Shown piece after piece: positions 1-6,536 of a stretch of DNA of 16,963 nucleotides. The DNA comes from Lachnospiraceae bacterium UBA4380 (GTDB taxonomy: Bacteria > Bacillota > Clostridia > Lachnospirales > Lachnospiraceae): the NCBI GenBank assembly GCA_002390025.1, contig DGRU01000160.1:10645-27607 (forward strand), given 5' to 3'. Each line of letters starts with the position of its first letter. Within the stretch, counting starts at the first letter, position 1. Both the position numbers and the translations under genes were made by a program. The notes beneath the pieces are model-generated. The model saw nothing but the letters and a program-made list of their open reading frames with translations. It was not told where the DNA came from and did no database searches.

Positions 1-339
1 CTTTTTTTCAGGGTTCTTCAGCCAGTTGGAAACCGTGATGTCGCGCTGTTTTCCGTAGGCGTCCGTAAAAATATAAACAGTCTCTTCCTTGGCGGCGCCG
101 GTGGAAACCTGTCCCACTGCATCCGTAATGGCCTTCTCCAGGGCTGCGTCGCCGGAAGAATCCTCTGCCTCGCCGTTCTCCGCCTGCATGCCTGTGCCTG
201 CCTGTGCATTCTGTGTAATCACCGCCTGTCCCATTGCCGCAGCTGCGCGCGAAGCCGCCAGCGATGTGACCGCTGTCATATTGGAGCCCGCCAGGAGCGT
301 CACCGTCATCATCAGTGCCAGAAACTGTTTTCTCTTCAT
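1..339 (-). CDS. Secreted protein, N-terminal part (runs off left edge)
   Basis: The 113 visible residues begin MKRKQFLALMMTVTLL, a typical Sec signal peptide: a basic n-region, a hydrophobic core and an Ala-rich stretch (SLAAS) that could hold the cleavage site near residue 29. The next part is low-complexity (Ala, Gly, Glu, Gln). It is followed by a segment containing TVYIFTDAYGKQRDITV and SNWLKN. Similar segments occur in uncharacterised surface proteins of Lachnospiraceae (from memory, not searched). The start is ATG at 339, with an AAGAGG-like RBS about 9 nt upstream. The C-terminal part lies beyond position 1, so function and anchoring cannot be judged. A palindrome and a possible promoter lie upstream at 527-585, suggesting control by the neighbouring TetR regulator. 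Secretion is well supported; the role is unknown. Confidence 0.8.
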   Translation of the reverse strand, partial: MKRKQFLALMMTVTLLAGSNMTAVTSLAASRAAAAMGQAVITQNAQAGTGMQAENGEAEDSSGDAALEKAITDAVGQVSTGAAKEETVYIFTDAYGKQRDITVSNWLKNPEKK

Positions 340-412
340 TATTCGAACCTCTTACTATGATCCTTCTATTTTTATGTTTTTCTATATGATCTGTCTCTTT
401 GAAATCTACTGC

Positions 413-451
413 CGGGAGCTTCTCCCGACCCGGGATCCCGGTCTGTTTTTT
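413..451 (+). terminator. Two adjacent GC-rich hairpins plus T6 tract
   Basis: CGGGAG/CTCCCG (413-418 and 422-427, 3-nt loop) is followed directly by the palindrome CCGGGATCCCGG (430-441) and a T6 tract at 446-451. Read on the plus strand this looks like an intrinsic terminator, but no plus-strand gene ends here. On the minus strand it would be a structured leader before the secreted-protein gene. Its role is uncertain. Confidence 0.35.
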
Positions 452-526
452 CTCCCATAAATAAAGGACAGTCCTCTCCGGACTTTCCTCAAACGTCTAT
501 AAATATAAAAAAAAGGATCAGATATG

Positions 527-561
527 AAAATATCCAATCCAAAATCCATGTTGCAAGTCAA
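527..561 (-). promoter_or_regulatory. Possible promoter for the secreted-protein gene
   Basis: On the minus strand TTGACT (561-556) overlaps TTGCAA (556-551), followed by TATTTT at 532-527. TTGCAA to TATTTT gives an 18-nt spacer. The match to a sigma-A promoter is weak to moderate. Its position directly next to the 562-585 palindrome makes it more plausible. Confidence 0.35.
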
Positions 562-585
562 TATACAAAGCCGCGGATTTGTATA
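562..585. promoter_or_regulatory. 24-bp near-perfect palindrome, candidate TetR operator
   Basis: TATACAAA (562-569) and TTTGTATA (578-585) are perfect inverted arms. The centre also contains the palindrome CCGCGG, so 11 of 12 base pairs match across the dyad. No U-tract follows on either strand, so it is not a terminator. It lies between a TetR-type gene and the next gene downstream, abutting a possible -35 element. Length and symmetry fit a TetR-family dimer site; binding is inferred. Confidence 0.5.
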
Positions 586-653
586 CTCCGCCGCTCCATT
601 CAGACCGGCAGGCCGGTCCGGGATGCCCAGGGAAGGGAGAATCATTGCCGGGG

Positions 654-1217
654 TCAGAATTCATCCAGCATATCCCACATCGACCGGGTGCCGATGTATT
701 CGTAGATCGTCGCCATCTCCTCCGGCGGAACTGTCATTCCCGTCCGGATCCACTCCAGTATGATATAGCTCATCGAGTTGGCATAGTACTTGGCCAGATT
801 CTCTATGGTCAGCCACTGATGCGAGGAATGGACCGTGGACGTTCCCCGCTCCCGGAACAGGTCCATGACCATGCGGAAGGCGCAGTCATTCACGATATCC
901 GCAAAAGAGTTCTGCCCCTCGATCTTTGCGGCACGCATATAGAATTCCCTGTCCCGCATCAGATTGGAAAAGATCAGGACCAGGGTCTCCCGGTACATAT
1001 GGTTGGAGACCAGGATCCGGACAGGATCCAGAATTTCACTGCGGACGATCCATGCCAGGAGGTCATATTTATCCTGAAAATGATTATAAAAAGTCACGCG
1101 GATGACACCGGCGCCGTCCGCGATCTGTTTGATGGTTATTTTTTCAAAAGGCGCTTTGACGACCAGGTCTTTCAGGCTGTGCGCAAGCGCGATCTCTATA
1201 TTCCGTTTCCCCTCCAA
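654..1217 (-). CDS. TetR/AcrR-family transcriptional regulator (DhaS-like)
   Basis: This 187-aa protein has an N-terminal TetR helix-turn-helix at about residues 24-47 (FEKITIKQIADGAGV, then TFYNHFQDKYDLL). A ligand-type helical C-terminal domain follows, of the kind seen in DhaS-like regulators of Firmicutes. I place the start at TTG 1217 because a perfect GGAGG (1229-1225) lies 7 nt upstream. It also leaves about ten residues before the first helix, as is usual in the family. An upstream in-frame TTG/ATG pair (1277/1274) has a weaker AGAGGA site and would add 20 residues (19 from the ATG) that look unlike the family. Members bind palindromic operators as dimers; the 562-585 palindrome downstream is a candidate. 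The ligand is unknown. Confidence 0.88.
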   Translation of the reverse strand: MEGKRNIEIALAHSLKDLVVKAPFEKITIKQIADGAGVIRVTFYNHFQDKYDLLAWIVRSEILDPVRILVSNHMYRETLVLIFSNLMRDREFYMRAAKIEGQNSFADIVNDCAFRMVMDLFRERGTSTVHSSHQWLTIENLAKYYANSMSYIILEWIRTGMTVPPEEMATIYEYIGTRSMWDMLDEF

Positions 1218-1239
1218 AAAACAACCTCCATGCCCCTCT

Positions 1240-1272
1240 GTCCCGGCATTCAGGACTGCATACGCCCGGGAC
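1240..1272 (-). promoter_or_regulatory. Inverted repeat in the TetR-gene leader
   Basis: GTCCCGG (1240-1246) and CCGGGAC (1266-1272) are perfect 7-bp arms around a 19-nt loop, ending about 10 nt upstream of the GGAGG of the regulator gene. It could affect translation of the TTG-started gene, or be chance in GC-rich DNA. Confidence 0.25.
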
Positions 1273-1347
1273 ATCAACAGCAGGATCCTCTCATCGGGAG
1301 CAAGGTCCGCTTGGGTTAGTTATATCTCACTTCTGTATATTTCCATT

Positions 1348-1353
1348 ATTATA
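1348..1353 (-). promoter_or_regulatory. TATAAT -10 hexamer upstream of the TetR gene
   Basis: A perfect minus-strand TATAAT lies in an AT-rich stretch between the TVP38-family stop (1398) and the TetR start, giving a leader of roughly 125 nt. No good -35 hexamer is seen at 17 nt, so activity is uncertain. Confidence 0.4.
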
Positions 1354-1397
1354 CACTTTTTTCTCAAAAATGCACGTCTCAAATACTCTGTCAGGCT

Positions 1398-2105
1398 CTA
1401 AGTCAGCCATTTCAGGAGCAGGCCCCGCTTCCAGAGCATCAGGCCCAGCACCAGCCACTGGATCAGGATCACGAGTACACCTGTCAGAATGCTGCCGCGG
1501 ATGAGTAAGCTGCCTGCCACGCAGGAGGCAAGGATCTGGAGCCAGCCGCCCACAGCTGTCCCGATAAAAAACCGCTCCGGCTTCATGTTCCTCTTGGCTG
1601 CAATATAGGGCACGATCCCGTTCGGGACACCGGGCACCATATACACCACGATGACCACGAGCATGGTCGGGGTACCCTTGAGCATTTCCAGGATCTTCTT
1701 AGCCGTAGGTCCCGGATTGATCCTGACTGTTCTTCCCTCCTCCCGCATGTGCCGGGCAAACAGAAAGACAGCCATATTGCCCAGGATAAAACCCGTGTAG
1801 CACAGCAGAAAGGCTTTCCACCAGCTGTAGAGGACACCTGCGGCGACGTGGATCGCTATGCCGGGCAGCACGACACTTGCCACCTGAAGTCCGGACAGGA
1901 GCATGACACAGATCATGCCTGCGGCAGCGTCTTCACCCGACAGATAAGCGACGATAGCCTGCTTGTCCCCCCTGCGCACCATGGGCAGGAGGATCTGAAA
2001 CTGCGGACCGTAAGCCGCCCAGATGAAGAAGAGCGTCAGTACCAGCAGTGCCAGAGCGGGCAGCCTTCTCTTTATTTTCGGCCAGAGCGTATGCAGTAGT
2101 GTCAT
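1398..2105 (-). CDS. TVP38/TMEM64 family membrane protein (VTT/DedA superfamily)
   Basis: This 235-aa polytopic membrane protein has about six hydrophobic segments. The first TM is LALLVLTLFFIWAAYG. A central VTT-type core contains LQVASVVLPGIAIHVAAGVL and, later, VVYMVPGVPNGIVPYIAA. The Pro/Gly-rich re-entrant segments and the length fit bacterial TVP38/TMEM64 proteins. Relatives in the DedA superfamily are linked to lipid scrambling or undecaprenyl-phosphate recycling, but a specific substrate cannot be assigned. The ATG at 2105 has GGAGA about 9 nt upstream. The gene starts 30 nt after the DUF1624 gene ends, so the two are probably cotranscribed, suggesting a shared cell-envelope role. Confidence 0.85.
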   Translation of the reverse strand: MTLLHTLWPKIKRRLPALALLVLTLFFIWAAYGPQFQILLPMVRRGDKQAIVAYLSGEDAAAGMICVMLLSGLQVASVVLPGIAIHVAAGVLYSWWKAFLLCYTGFILGNMAVFLFARHMREEGRTVRINPGPTAKKILEMLKGTPTMLVVIVVYMVPGVPNGIVPYIAAKRNMKPERFFIGTAVGGWLQILASCVAGSLLIRGSILTGVLVILIQWLVLGLMLWKRGLLLKWLT

Positions 2106-2135
2106 GAGTCTGTTCTCCGACTTTCCAAAGCACCT

Positions 2136-3056
2136 CTAAAAGAAAATGACAGTCAACAGATACAGGACCGGCTGGTGGATCAGATAGACCGGCAGGGAAT
2201 GTCTGCCGATCAGGTTCAGGACCGGTGCCTGCAGATGAAAAAAAGCATGACCGGCGGGGTCTTTCCCCCTTCCGACATCCTCTGCGCATTCTTCCGCCCT
2301 GCGCTTGTCCGGCCTCCTTCTGTCTTCCAGCAGCAGCCGGTTCAGAAAAAGACCTGCCAGGAAAAGGAAGATCCAGGGCATGAAGGAGAAGTAATCTGTC
2401 GAGAAAAAGCCGGTCATGGGAAATCCCAGTCCCGTGAGCAGGTATCCCGGCAGTTTTCCGCTCCCGAAGGTATAGAGGACGGAAGGAAGGTCCAGCAGGA
2501 CAGACGCTCCCAGGCGGAGATATCCCAGATTGATCCAGCGCGTCACATGGAACAGCAGCAGACATACAGCCAGGCATGCGGCCGGTCTGCCCCTGCCGGG
2601 CCCGGTGTCTTTTTCCCGGCGGGCAGAAGGCGGCAGGTAGAGGCCGGCCGCTCCTGTGACCAGCATGGCCGCGCCCAGAAATGTCAGGACTCCAAATATG
2701 ACCCTCTCCTCGTACATGGCCAGGATCGTCACCGCGCTCACGGCGATCCCGCCCGCACTGACCTCAAGCCCCCGGCAGATGATGCGTCGCGAAAAAGGCA
2801 CGCAGAAGCCGGAGAGCAGAATAAAAGTCCGGCAGATACTCTGCTGCCAGAGATGTCCGCCGGGCCCCTCGTACCAGGTCCGGAGCGCCGTCATGGAAGC
2901 GCCCGTCTCTGACAGATATAGAAAATCCCACATTCCGTGGTAAAGGATCATACTGACCAGGGTGATCCCCCGTATCAGGTCCAGGGTCTCCAGTCTTGTC
3001 CCCCGGCCCTTCAGGGCTCCCGGCTTTTCAGCCGAATCCTGATATTGCGCAATCAT
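2136..3056 (-). CDS. DUF1624 heparan-alpha-glucosaminide N-acetyltransferase-like membrane protein
   Basis: This 306-aa multi-pass protein opens with RLETLDLIRGITLVSMILYH (residues 21-40) and continues with WQQSICRTFILLSGFC (70-85) and EERVIFGVLTFLGAAML. It ends with HSLPVYLIHQPVLYLL. These are hallmarks of DUF1624 (HGSNAT-like catalytic domain) membrane proteins, proposed to transfer acyl groups across membranes. I place the start at ATG 3056 (MIAQYQ), with AAGGAG 6 nt upstream. A longer in-frame reading to 3389 would run into the divergent CYTH gene. It heads a likely two-gene unit with the TVP38-family gene. Family membership is solid; substrate is unknown. Confidence 0.85.
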   Translation of the reverse strand: MIAQYQDSAEKPGALKGRGTRLETLDLIRGITLVSMILYHGMWDFLYLSETGASMTALRTWYEGPGGHLWQQSICRTFILLSGFCVPFSRRIICRGLEVSAGGIAVSAVTILAMYEERVIFGVLTFLGAAMLVTGAAGLYLPPSARREKDTGPGRGRPAACLAVCLLLFHVTRWINLGYLRLGASVLLDLPSVLYTFGSGKLPGYLLTGLGFPMTGFFSTDYFSFMPWIFLFLAGLFLNRLLLEDRRRPDKRRAEECAEDVGRGKDPAGHAFFHLQAPVLNLIGRHSLPVYLIHQPVLYLLTVIFF

Positions 3057-3064
3057 AATTGTCT

Positions 3065-3076
3065 CCTTCCGGAAGG
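3065..3076. promoter_or_regulatory. 12-bp perfect palindrome over the DUF1624 ribosome-binding region
   Basis: CCTTCCGGAAGG is a perfect palindrome; its minus-strand right half runs directly into the AAGGAG Shine-Dalgarno of the DUF1624 gene. It could be an operator or an RBS-masking fold, or chance. Confidence 0.25.
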
Positions 3077-3097
3077 GATGATAAACTATACGCGTAG

Positions 3098-3175
3098 CTG
3101 CAGGCGCCGCATATGGATTGCCTGCATATTGCACATAACTGCAGGCGCCGCATATGGAAGTTCTGCAGTTTGCAC
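3098..3175. repeat. Tandem 41-bp duplication between divergent genes
   Basis: CTGCAGGCGCCGCATATGGA occurs at 3098-3117 and again, identically, at 3139-3158. After each copy the order CTGCA, two bases, TTGCAC is also repeated (3122-3134 and 3163-3175), so the unit is 41 bp with a few differences. It occupies the shared upstream region of the DUF1624 (-) and CYTH (+) genes. It may be a doubled regulator site or a neutral tandem duplication. Confidence 0.7.
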
Positions 3176-3233
3176 CCGGAAGCCCGCTCACATTGCGGAT
3201 GGCCCTGTTCCGGAAAAGGAGGAGATCAGGCAC

Positions 3234-3743
3234 ATGGAAATCGAACGTAAATGGATGGTAAAAGGCTGGCCGCCGGAATCCGAAGATCTGCCGCTGGTGC
3301 GTGAGCAGATGATGCGCCAGGGATATATCAGTGTATTTCCCACTGTTCGGATCCGCGAAGAAGCGGAGACAGGAGGAAGTACCGAGCATATCCTCTGCTT
3401 TAAATCTGCCGGCAGCCGCGACGGTCTTGCCCGCGAGGAGATTGAATTTCCCATCAGCCCGGACCAGTTCTCGCAGCTGGAAAACCTGATCGGCATTCCT
3501 CTCATCCCCAAGCTGCGCCGCTCCTACCGTCTCCCGGACGGTCTGTTTCTGGAGGTGAATCTGGTCGATGAGGGCATGAAGACAGAATTCATGTATGCGG
3601 AGATCGAATACACTTCCGAGGAACAGGCCCGCAGCTGGAATCCCGCTGACTTCGGGCTCTCCGAATACCTTTGTGACGACGTGACCGGCCAGCCCGGCCA
3701 GACTATGGGCGCCTACTGGAGCGCCACCCGCCTCCGCCCATGA
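3234..3743 (+). CDS. CYTH-domain protein (triphosphate tunnel metalloenzyme)
   Basis: The 169-aa protein begins MEIERKW, the ExExK motif (E2, E4, K6) that defines the CYTH superfamily. Further expected tunnel residues are visible: R39 and R41 (VRIR), K57 (CFKSAG), the acidic strand REEIEF (68-72), K93/R95/R96 (KLRRSY), E107, and AEIEY (122-126). Members hydrolyse inorganic triphosphate or thiamine triphosphate, or make cAMP as class IV cyclases. The set of charged residues fits an active phosphohydrolase, but the substrate cannot be chosen from sequence. ATG 3234 has AGGAGG about 11 nt upstream; reading further upstream in frame would cross the tandem repeats. The protein is soluble and cytoplasmic, and the gene is monocistronic, ending in a terminator at 3757-3782. 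Confidence 0.92.
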   Translation: MEIERKWMVKGWPPESEDLPLVREQMMRQGYISVFPTVRIREEAETGGSTEHILCFKSAGSRDGLAREEIEFPISPDQFSQLENLIGIPLIPKLRRSYRLPDGLFLEVNLVDEGMKTEFMYAEIEYTSEEQARSWNPADFGLSEYLCDDVTGQPGQTMGAYWSATRLRP

Positions 3744-3756
3744 GCTGCCGGCAGGC

Positions 3757-3782
3757 CTGACATTTTCCGACTGTCAGTTTTT
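3757..3782 (+). terminator. Intrinsic terminator of the CYTH gene
   Basis: CTGACA (3757-3762) pairs with TGTCAG (3772-3777) around a 9-nt loop, followed by TTTTT, 14 nt after the CYTH stop codon. Confidence 0.7.
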
Positions 3783-3830
3783 AACAGGAATACCGGTCCT
3801 CCCGCGATCAATCTCTCCTGGGGGTCCGCC

Positions 3831-3878
3831 GTCAACGGCAGCCGCTGTCAATGGCAGCCGCTGTCAATGGTAGCGGGC
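3831..3878. repeat. Three tandem 16-bp repeats overlapping a stop codon
   Basis: GTCAACGGCAGCCGCT (3831-3846) is followed by GTCAATGGCAGCCGCT (3847-3862) and a degenerate third copy (3863-3878). The third copy contains the last codons and stop of the minus-strand gene ending at 3864. This looks like slippage duplication of that gene's 3' end. Confidence 0.65.
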
Positions 3879-4373
3879 CTTCTCCAGGATCAGATGCATG
3901 TTGTCAAAGGCCACGGGGATCTTCAGCTCGCTGCTGCTGCCGCCCGAGGTCTCGTTTGTCACTGCACCGTGCAGGATATACCAGCCCCGCTGAACATCCA
4001 CTTTACGCAGCTGCGTCACAGAGTAGATGTTATAGCGGGGTTTGCTCATCACAAGCTTTTCCGCCTTGTGATACACGATTTTCTTTTTATAGAGATCGAT
4101 CGTGCTGTTCTTGTAGAGCCGTGTCCTTCCGGTGGACAGATACCAGGCTGTCGGAAAGGCAAAGATCGAGGGAATGACGTAGACCACGGACAGGAGGGCG
4201 ACCAACCTGGGCACGATAGCGGGAACATTCCCTGTCTGAAATACCCCGACGTTGATCAGGGCGATCATCACTACGCCCAGCAAAAGCCCGGGCAGCGTCC
4301 AGTTCATGACCCTTCTGTATACCCAGCCGTTTCCCTCGTCAAATACACCTCCGTCAAAAGACAGTGTCCTCAT
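3864..4373 (-). CDS. Two-TM membrane protein of unknown function, possibly PH-like C-terminal domain
   Basis: I do not recognise a named family. The 169-aa protein has a short N-terminus, two hydrophobic segments (about residues 26-46 and 56-78), then a charged, strand-rich domain of about 90 residues. That domain contains RTRLYKNSTIDLYKKKIVYH and later SVTQLRKVDVQRGWYILHGAV, ending LILEKARYH. Two TM helices followed by a small beta-rich cytoplasmic domain resembles the layout of bacterial PH-domain (bPH/YdbT-like) proteins; this is inference. The chosen start, ATG 4373, has GGGGAG 4 nt upstream, rather close. ATGs at 4412 and 4406 would add 13 or 11 residues but have poorer sites. The gene stands alone, converging on the CYTH gene. 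Confidence 0.7.
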   Translation of the reverse strand: MRTLSFDGGVFDEGNGWVYRRVMNWTLPGLLLGVVMIALINVGVFQTGNVPAIVPRLVALLSVVYVIPSIFAFPTAWYLSTGRTRLYKNSTIDLYKKKIVYHKAEKLVMSKPRYNIYSVTQLRKVDVQRGWYILHGAVTNETSGGSSSELKIPVAFDNMHLILEKARYH

Positions 4374-4515
4374 ACATCTCCCCTTTCCGTTTTTTACGAA
4401 TTTCATATTCATCCGCCCGCAGCATGCGGTGCCGTCTCTGAAAGCCGGAGCAGAAAACCTCCGGGGTCTTTTCGGGACCTGATGGTAAAAAGCCGGCCGG
4501 CAGCGGTGAAATAAT

Positions 4516-4521
4516 ATTTTA
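4516..4521 (-). promoter_or_regulatory. Extended -10 candidate for the two-TM protein gene
   Basis: On the minus strand TGG precedes TAAAAT (4521-4516), an extended -10 arrangement (TGn-TAAAAT) in an AT-rich island. It lies about 140 nt upstream of ATG 4373. No convincing -35 is seen at 17 nt. Confidence 0.4.
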
Positions 4522-4556
4522 CCACATATGAGGCCTATTATCTATCAATGATATCC

Positions 4557-4579
4557 TCCCGCTATCAGTGCATGCGGGA
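4557..4579 (-). terminator. Hairpin downstream of the ABC exporter operon
   Basis: TCCCGC (4557-4562) and GCGGGA (4574-4579) form a 6-bp stem with an 11-nt loop about 30 nt after the stop of the last exporter gene. There is no U-run, so it may only protect or process the 3' end. Confidence 0.3.
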
Positions 4580-4580
4580 T

Positions 4581-4610
4581 CAGCACAGGCCGCAGCAGCA
4601 CAGGCGGCAT
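4581..4610. repeat. 15-bp direct repeat just after an ABC gene
   Basis: CAGCACAGGCCGCAG (4581-4595) is followed at once by CAGCACAGGCGGCAT (4596-4610), touching the TGA stop (4612-4610) of the ABC subunit. Confidence 0.55.
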
Positions 4611-6433
4611 CAGGAGCCTGCCCATACACTTTCCTCGTACTGCCTTGTGAAGAGCTGATAATAATAGCCCTTCTGATGCATCAGTTCCCGGTGTGTGCCT
4701 TTTTCGAGAATCTTCCCGTCCCGCACCGCCAGGATCACATCCGCGCCCACGATCGTCGAAAGACGGTGGGCGATCACGAAGGAGGTGCGCCCCCGGATGA
4801 CGGCTGCGATGGCGTCCTGAATGGCGCGCTCTGTCACCGTGTCCACAGAAGAAGTCGCCTCGTCCAGCACCAGGATACGGGGATCTGCCAGAATCGCCCG
4901 CGCGATGGAAAGCAGCTGCTTCTCTCCCGTCGAGAGCATGCTGCCGCCCTCACCCACATCGCTGTCGAGACCTTTTTCCATCCGTTCGACGACAAAGTCT
5001 GCCGAAGCCATATGCAGGGCCTCCCGAATCTGCTCGTCCGTGGCGTCAGGCCTGCCATAGCGCAGATTGTCCCGCACGGAACCTGAGGAAAGATAAGGTG
5101 TCTGCAGGACATAGCCGATGCTGCTGTGCAGCCACAGCTGCGAGCGCTCCCGGACATCCCGTCCGTCGATCAGGACCCGACCCTGTGTCGGTTCATAAAA
5201 CCGACAGGCCAGGTTCACCAGTGTGGACTTGCCGGCGCCCGTCTCTCCCACGATCGCGATGTTGGTCCCCTGCGGCACCTTGAGATTGAAATGCTCCAGA
5301 ACCAGCTCGTTTCCGTCCGGGTACATGAAAGAGACATCTTCAAACTCCACATCTCCCCGCAGCGGCTCCCAGTTCTCTCTTTTCGCGTGAAAATGATCTC
5401 CGTACTTTTCAATGACCTCCGGCGTATCCCGCACATCCGACTCCTCTTCGAGCAGGCCTGTAAAGCGCTCGATATTGACCTGGATCGAGATGAGGGCGGA
5501 GAGAGAGGTGATGATCCCCTGGACCGGCTCCAGCATTCCGACCGCGTAGGACATGAAGACCGACAGGGTTCCGATCCGTATGACCCCCTCCATTGTCAGT
5601 GCGCCGCCGCGCCACAGAACCAGTGCCAGCGCCATGGAGGACAGAAAAGTGATCATGGAAGTCAGAAGGGCACCGTGTCTGGCCGTCCGCACTGCTGTCC
5701 TGCGCATGCCTTCTGTTTCCTCCTCAAAGCCCTTCCTCATCACTTCTTCGATCCGCAGAGTCTTGATGCTCCTGATCCCGGTGATCCCCTCGTTGAAATT
5801 TCCCGTGATCCGGGAATTGATCTCGCGCACCTTCCGGCTTCCCGCCACGATTTTTTTCTGAAAATAGAGGATGATCACTGCCGCAGCGGGTACCATGACC
5901 AGCACATACAGGGCCAGACGAACATTGACGGCCAGCATGACTCCTGTCACGCAGACGATGTAGGACACATTCCAGACGACATCCATCATGCGCCATGCCA
6001 TCAGTTCACCGATGCGCTCGGTGTCGCTCATGGTCCTTGCGTGAATATAGCCCACGCTGTTCTGATTAAAATAGGAAAAAGAGAGGGTCTGCAGATGAGC
6101 AAAGGCCGCATTGCGCAGGTCTCTGTCGATCTCCACCTCGACTTTCCCGCACTGGTAGAGGCAGTAGTAGTTGTCCGCTTCCTGCAGCACCATCAGCAAA
6201 ATATAGAGAAACAGAAAGACAGGCAGTCCGTCCAGGGTCCTCTCTGCCACAAAATGATCCAGAGCCCAGCTGTTGAACAGGGGATAGATCGTGTCAGCCA
6301 GACTCGAGAGTATTCCCAGGAAGATCATGAACAGCACTCTGGGCACGTAGGGCCTTATAAAGGGCATGATGAGCGGGATCCCGAAAAGCCGCGTCCTGCC
6401 CTGCCCCGTTTTCTTTTTCTGTGTTTCCTGCAT
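4610..6433 (-). CDS. ABC exporter half-transporter with consensus Walker B (BmrC-type partner)
   Basis: This 607-aa protein has an N-terminal six-helix exporter TMD (about 20-320) fused to an NBD (about 360-590). Visible motifs: Walker A GETGAGKST (396-404), Q-loop Gln444, degenerate signature LSTGEKQ (500-506 instead of LSGGQ), Walker B ILVLDE (520-525) with catalytic Glu525, D-loop SSVD, and H-loop His556. The intact Glu with a broken signature makes it one half of an asymmetric heterodimer, the other half being the gene at 6537-8546. Relatives such as BmrCD export drugs or peptides. ATG 6433 has only a weak AAGAAA-like RBS, and the 103-nt gap from the upstream gene carries imperfect repeats. 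The cargo is unknown. Confidence 0.93.
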   Translation of the reverse strand: MQETQKKKTGQGRTRLFGIPLIMPFIRPYVPRVLFMIFLGILSSLADTIYPLFNSWALDHFVAERTLDGLPVFLFLYILLMVLQEADNYYCLYQCGKVEVEIDRDLRNAAFAHLQTLSFSYFNQNSVGYIHARTMSDTERIGELMAWRMMDVVWNVSYIVCVTGVMLAVNVRLALYVLVMVPAAAVIILYFQKKIVAGSRKVREINSRITGNFNEGITGIRSIKTLRIEEVMRKGFEEETEGMRRTAVRTARHGALLTSMITFLSSMALALVLWRGGALTMEGVIRIGTLSVFMSYAVGMLEPVQGIITSLSALISIQVNIERFTGLLEEESDVRDTPEVIEKYGDHFHAKRENWEPLRGDVEFEDVSFMYPDGNELVLEHFNLKVPQGTNIAIVGETGAGKSTLVNLACRFYEPTQGRVLIDGRDVRERSQLWLHSSIGYVLQTPYLSSGSVRDNLRYGRPDATDEQIREALHMASADFVVERMEKGLDSDVGEGGSMLSTGEKQLLSIARAILADPRILVLDEATSSVDTVTERAIQDAIAAVIRGRTSFVIAHRLSTIVGADVILAVRDGKILEKGTHRELMHQKGYYYQLFTRQYEESVWAGS

Positions 6434-6442
6434 ATCTATATA

Positions 6443-6512
6443 CCAGTTTCTTCAATCTATAAAACACTGTATAACGGTCTTTGAACTGCATAGCAGTCTT
6501 TGAATCTGTAAA
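6443..6512. repeat. Three imperfect ~20-bp repeats between the two ABC genes
   Basis: Copies start at 6443 (CAGTTTCTTCAATCTATAAA), 6474 (CGGTCTTTGAACTGCATAG) and 6493 (CAGTCTTTGAATCTGTAAAC). They are similar but not identical and fill most of the intercistronic gap. Confidence 0.4.
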
Positions 6513-6536
6513 CCGGCCGCTCCAGGCGCAATATGC

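Larger units (their letters stand above)
340..653. other. Intergenic region between regulator and secreted-protein gene
   Basis: No convincing gene is present in these 314 bases. Read on the minus strand from the regulator's stop, the region holds a short GC-rich inverted repeat (603-618) without a U-run, a 24-bp palindrome (562-585), a possible promoter (527-561), and two GC-rich hairpins (413-427 and 430-441) that would lie in the leader of the secreted-protein mRNA. Confidence 0.6.

Noticed and set aside
603..618. GACCGGC/GCCGGTC inverted repeat considered as the TetR-gene terminator
   Set aside because: The loop would be only 2 nt and no U-tract follows on the minus strand.
579..1319. 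Open frame of 246 codons on the plus strand over the TetR gene
   Set aside because: Mirror of the TetR gene, which has a clear helix-turn-helix and RBS.
3831..3878. Short repeats considered as a CRISPR remnant
   Set aside because: Units are 16 bp and directly abutting, with no spacers and no cas genes.
5126..6484. Long open frame of 452 codons on the plus strand opposite the ABC gene
   Set aside because: Its protein is His/Gln/Asp-rich with no recognisable domain. It is a mirror of a well-supported ABC gene in GC-rich DNA, and no RBS stands out.
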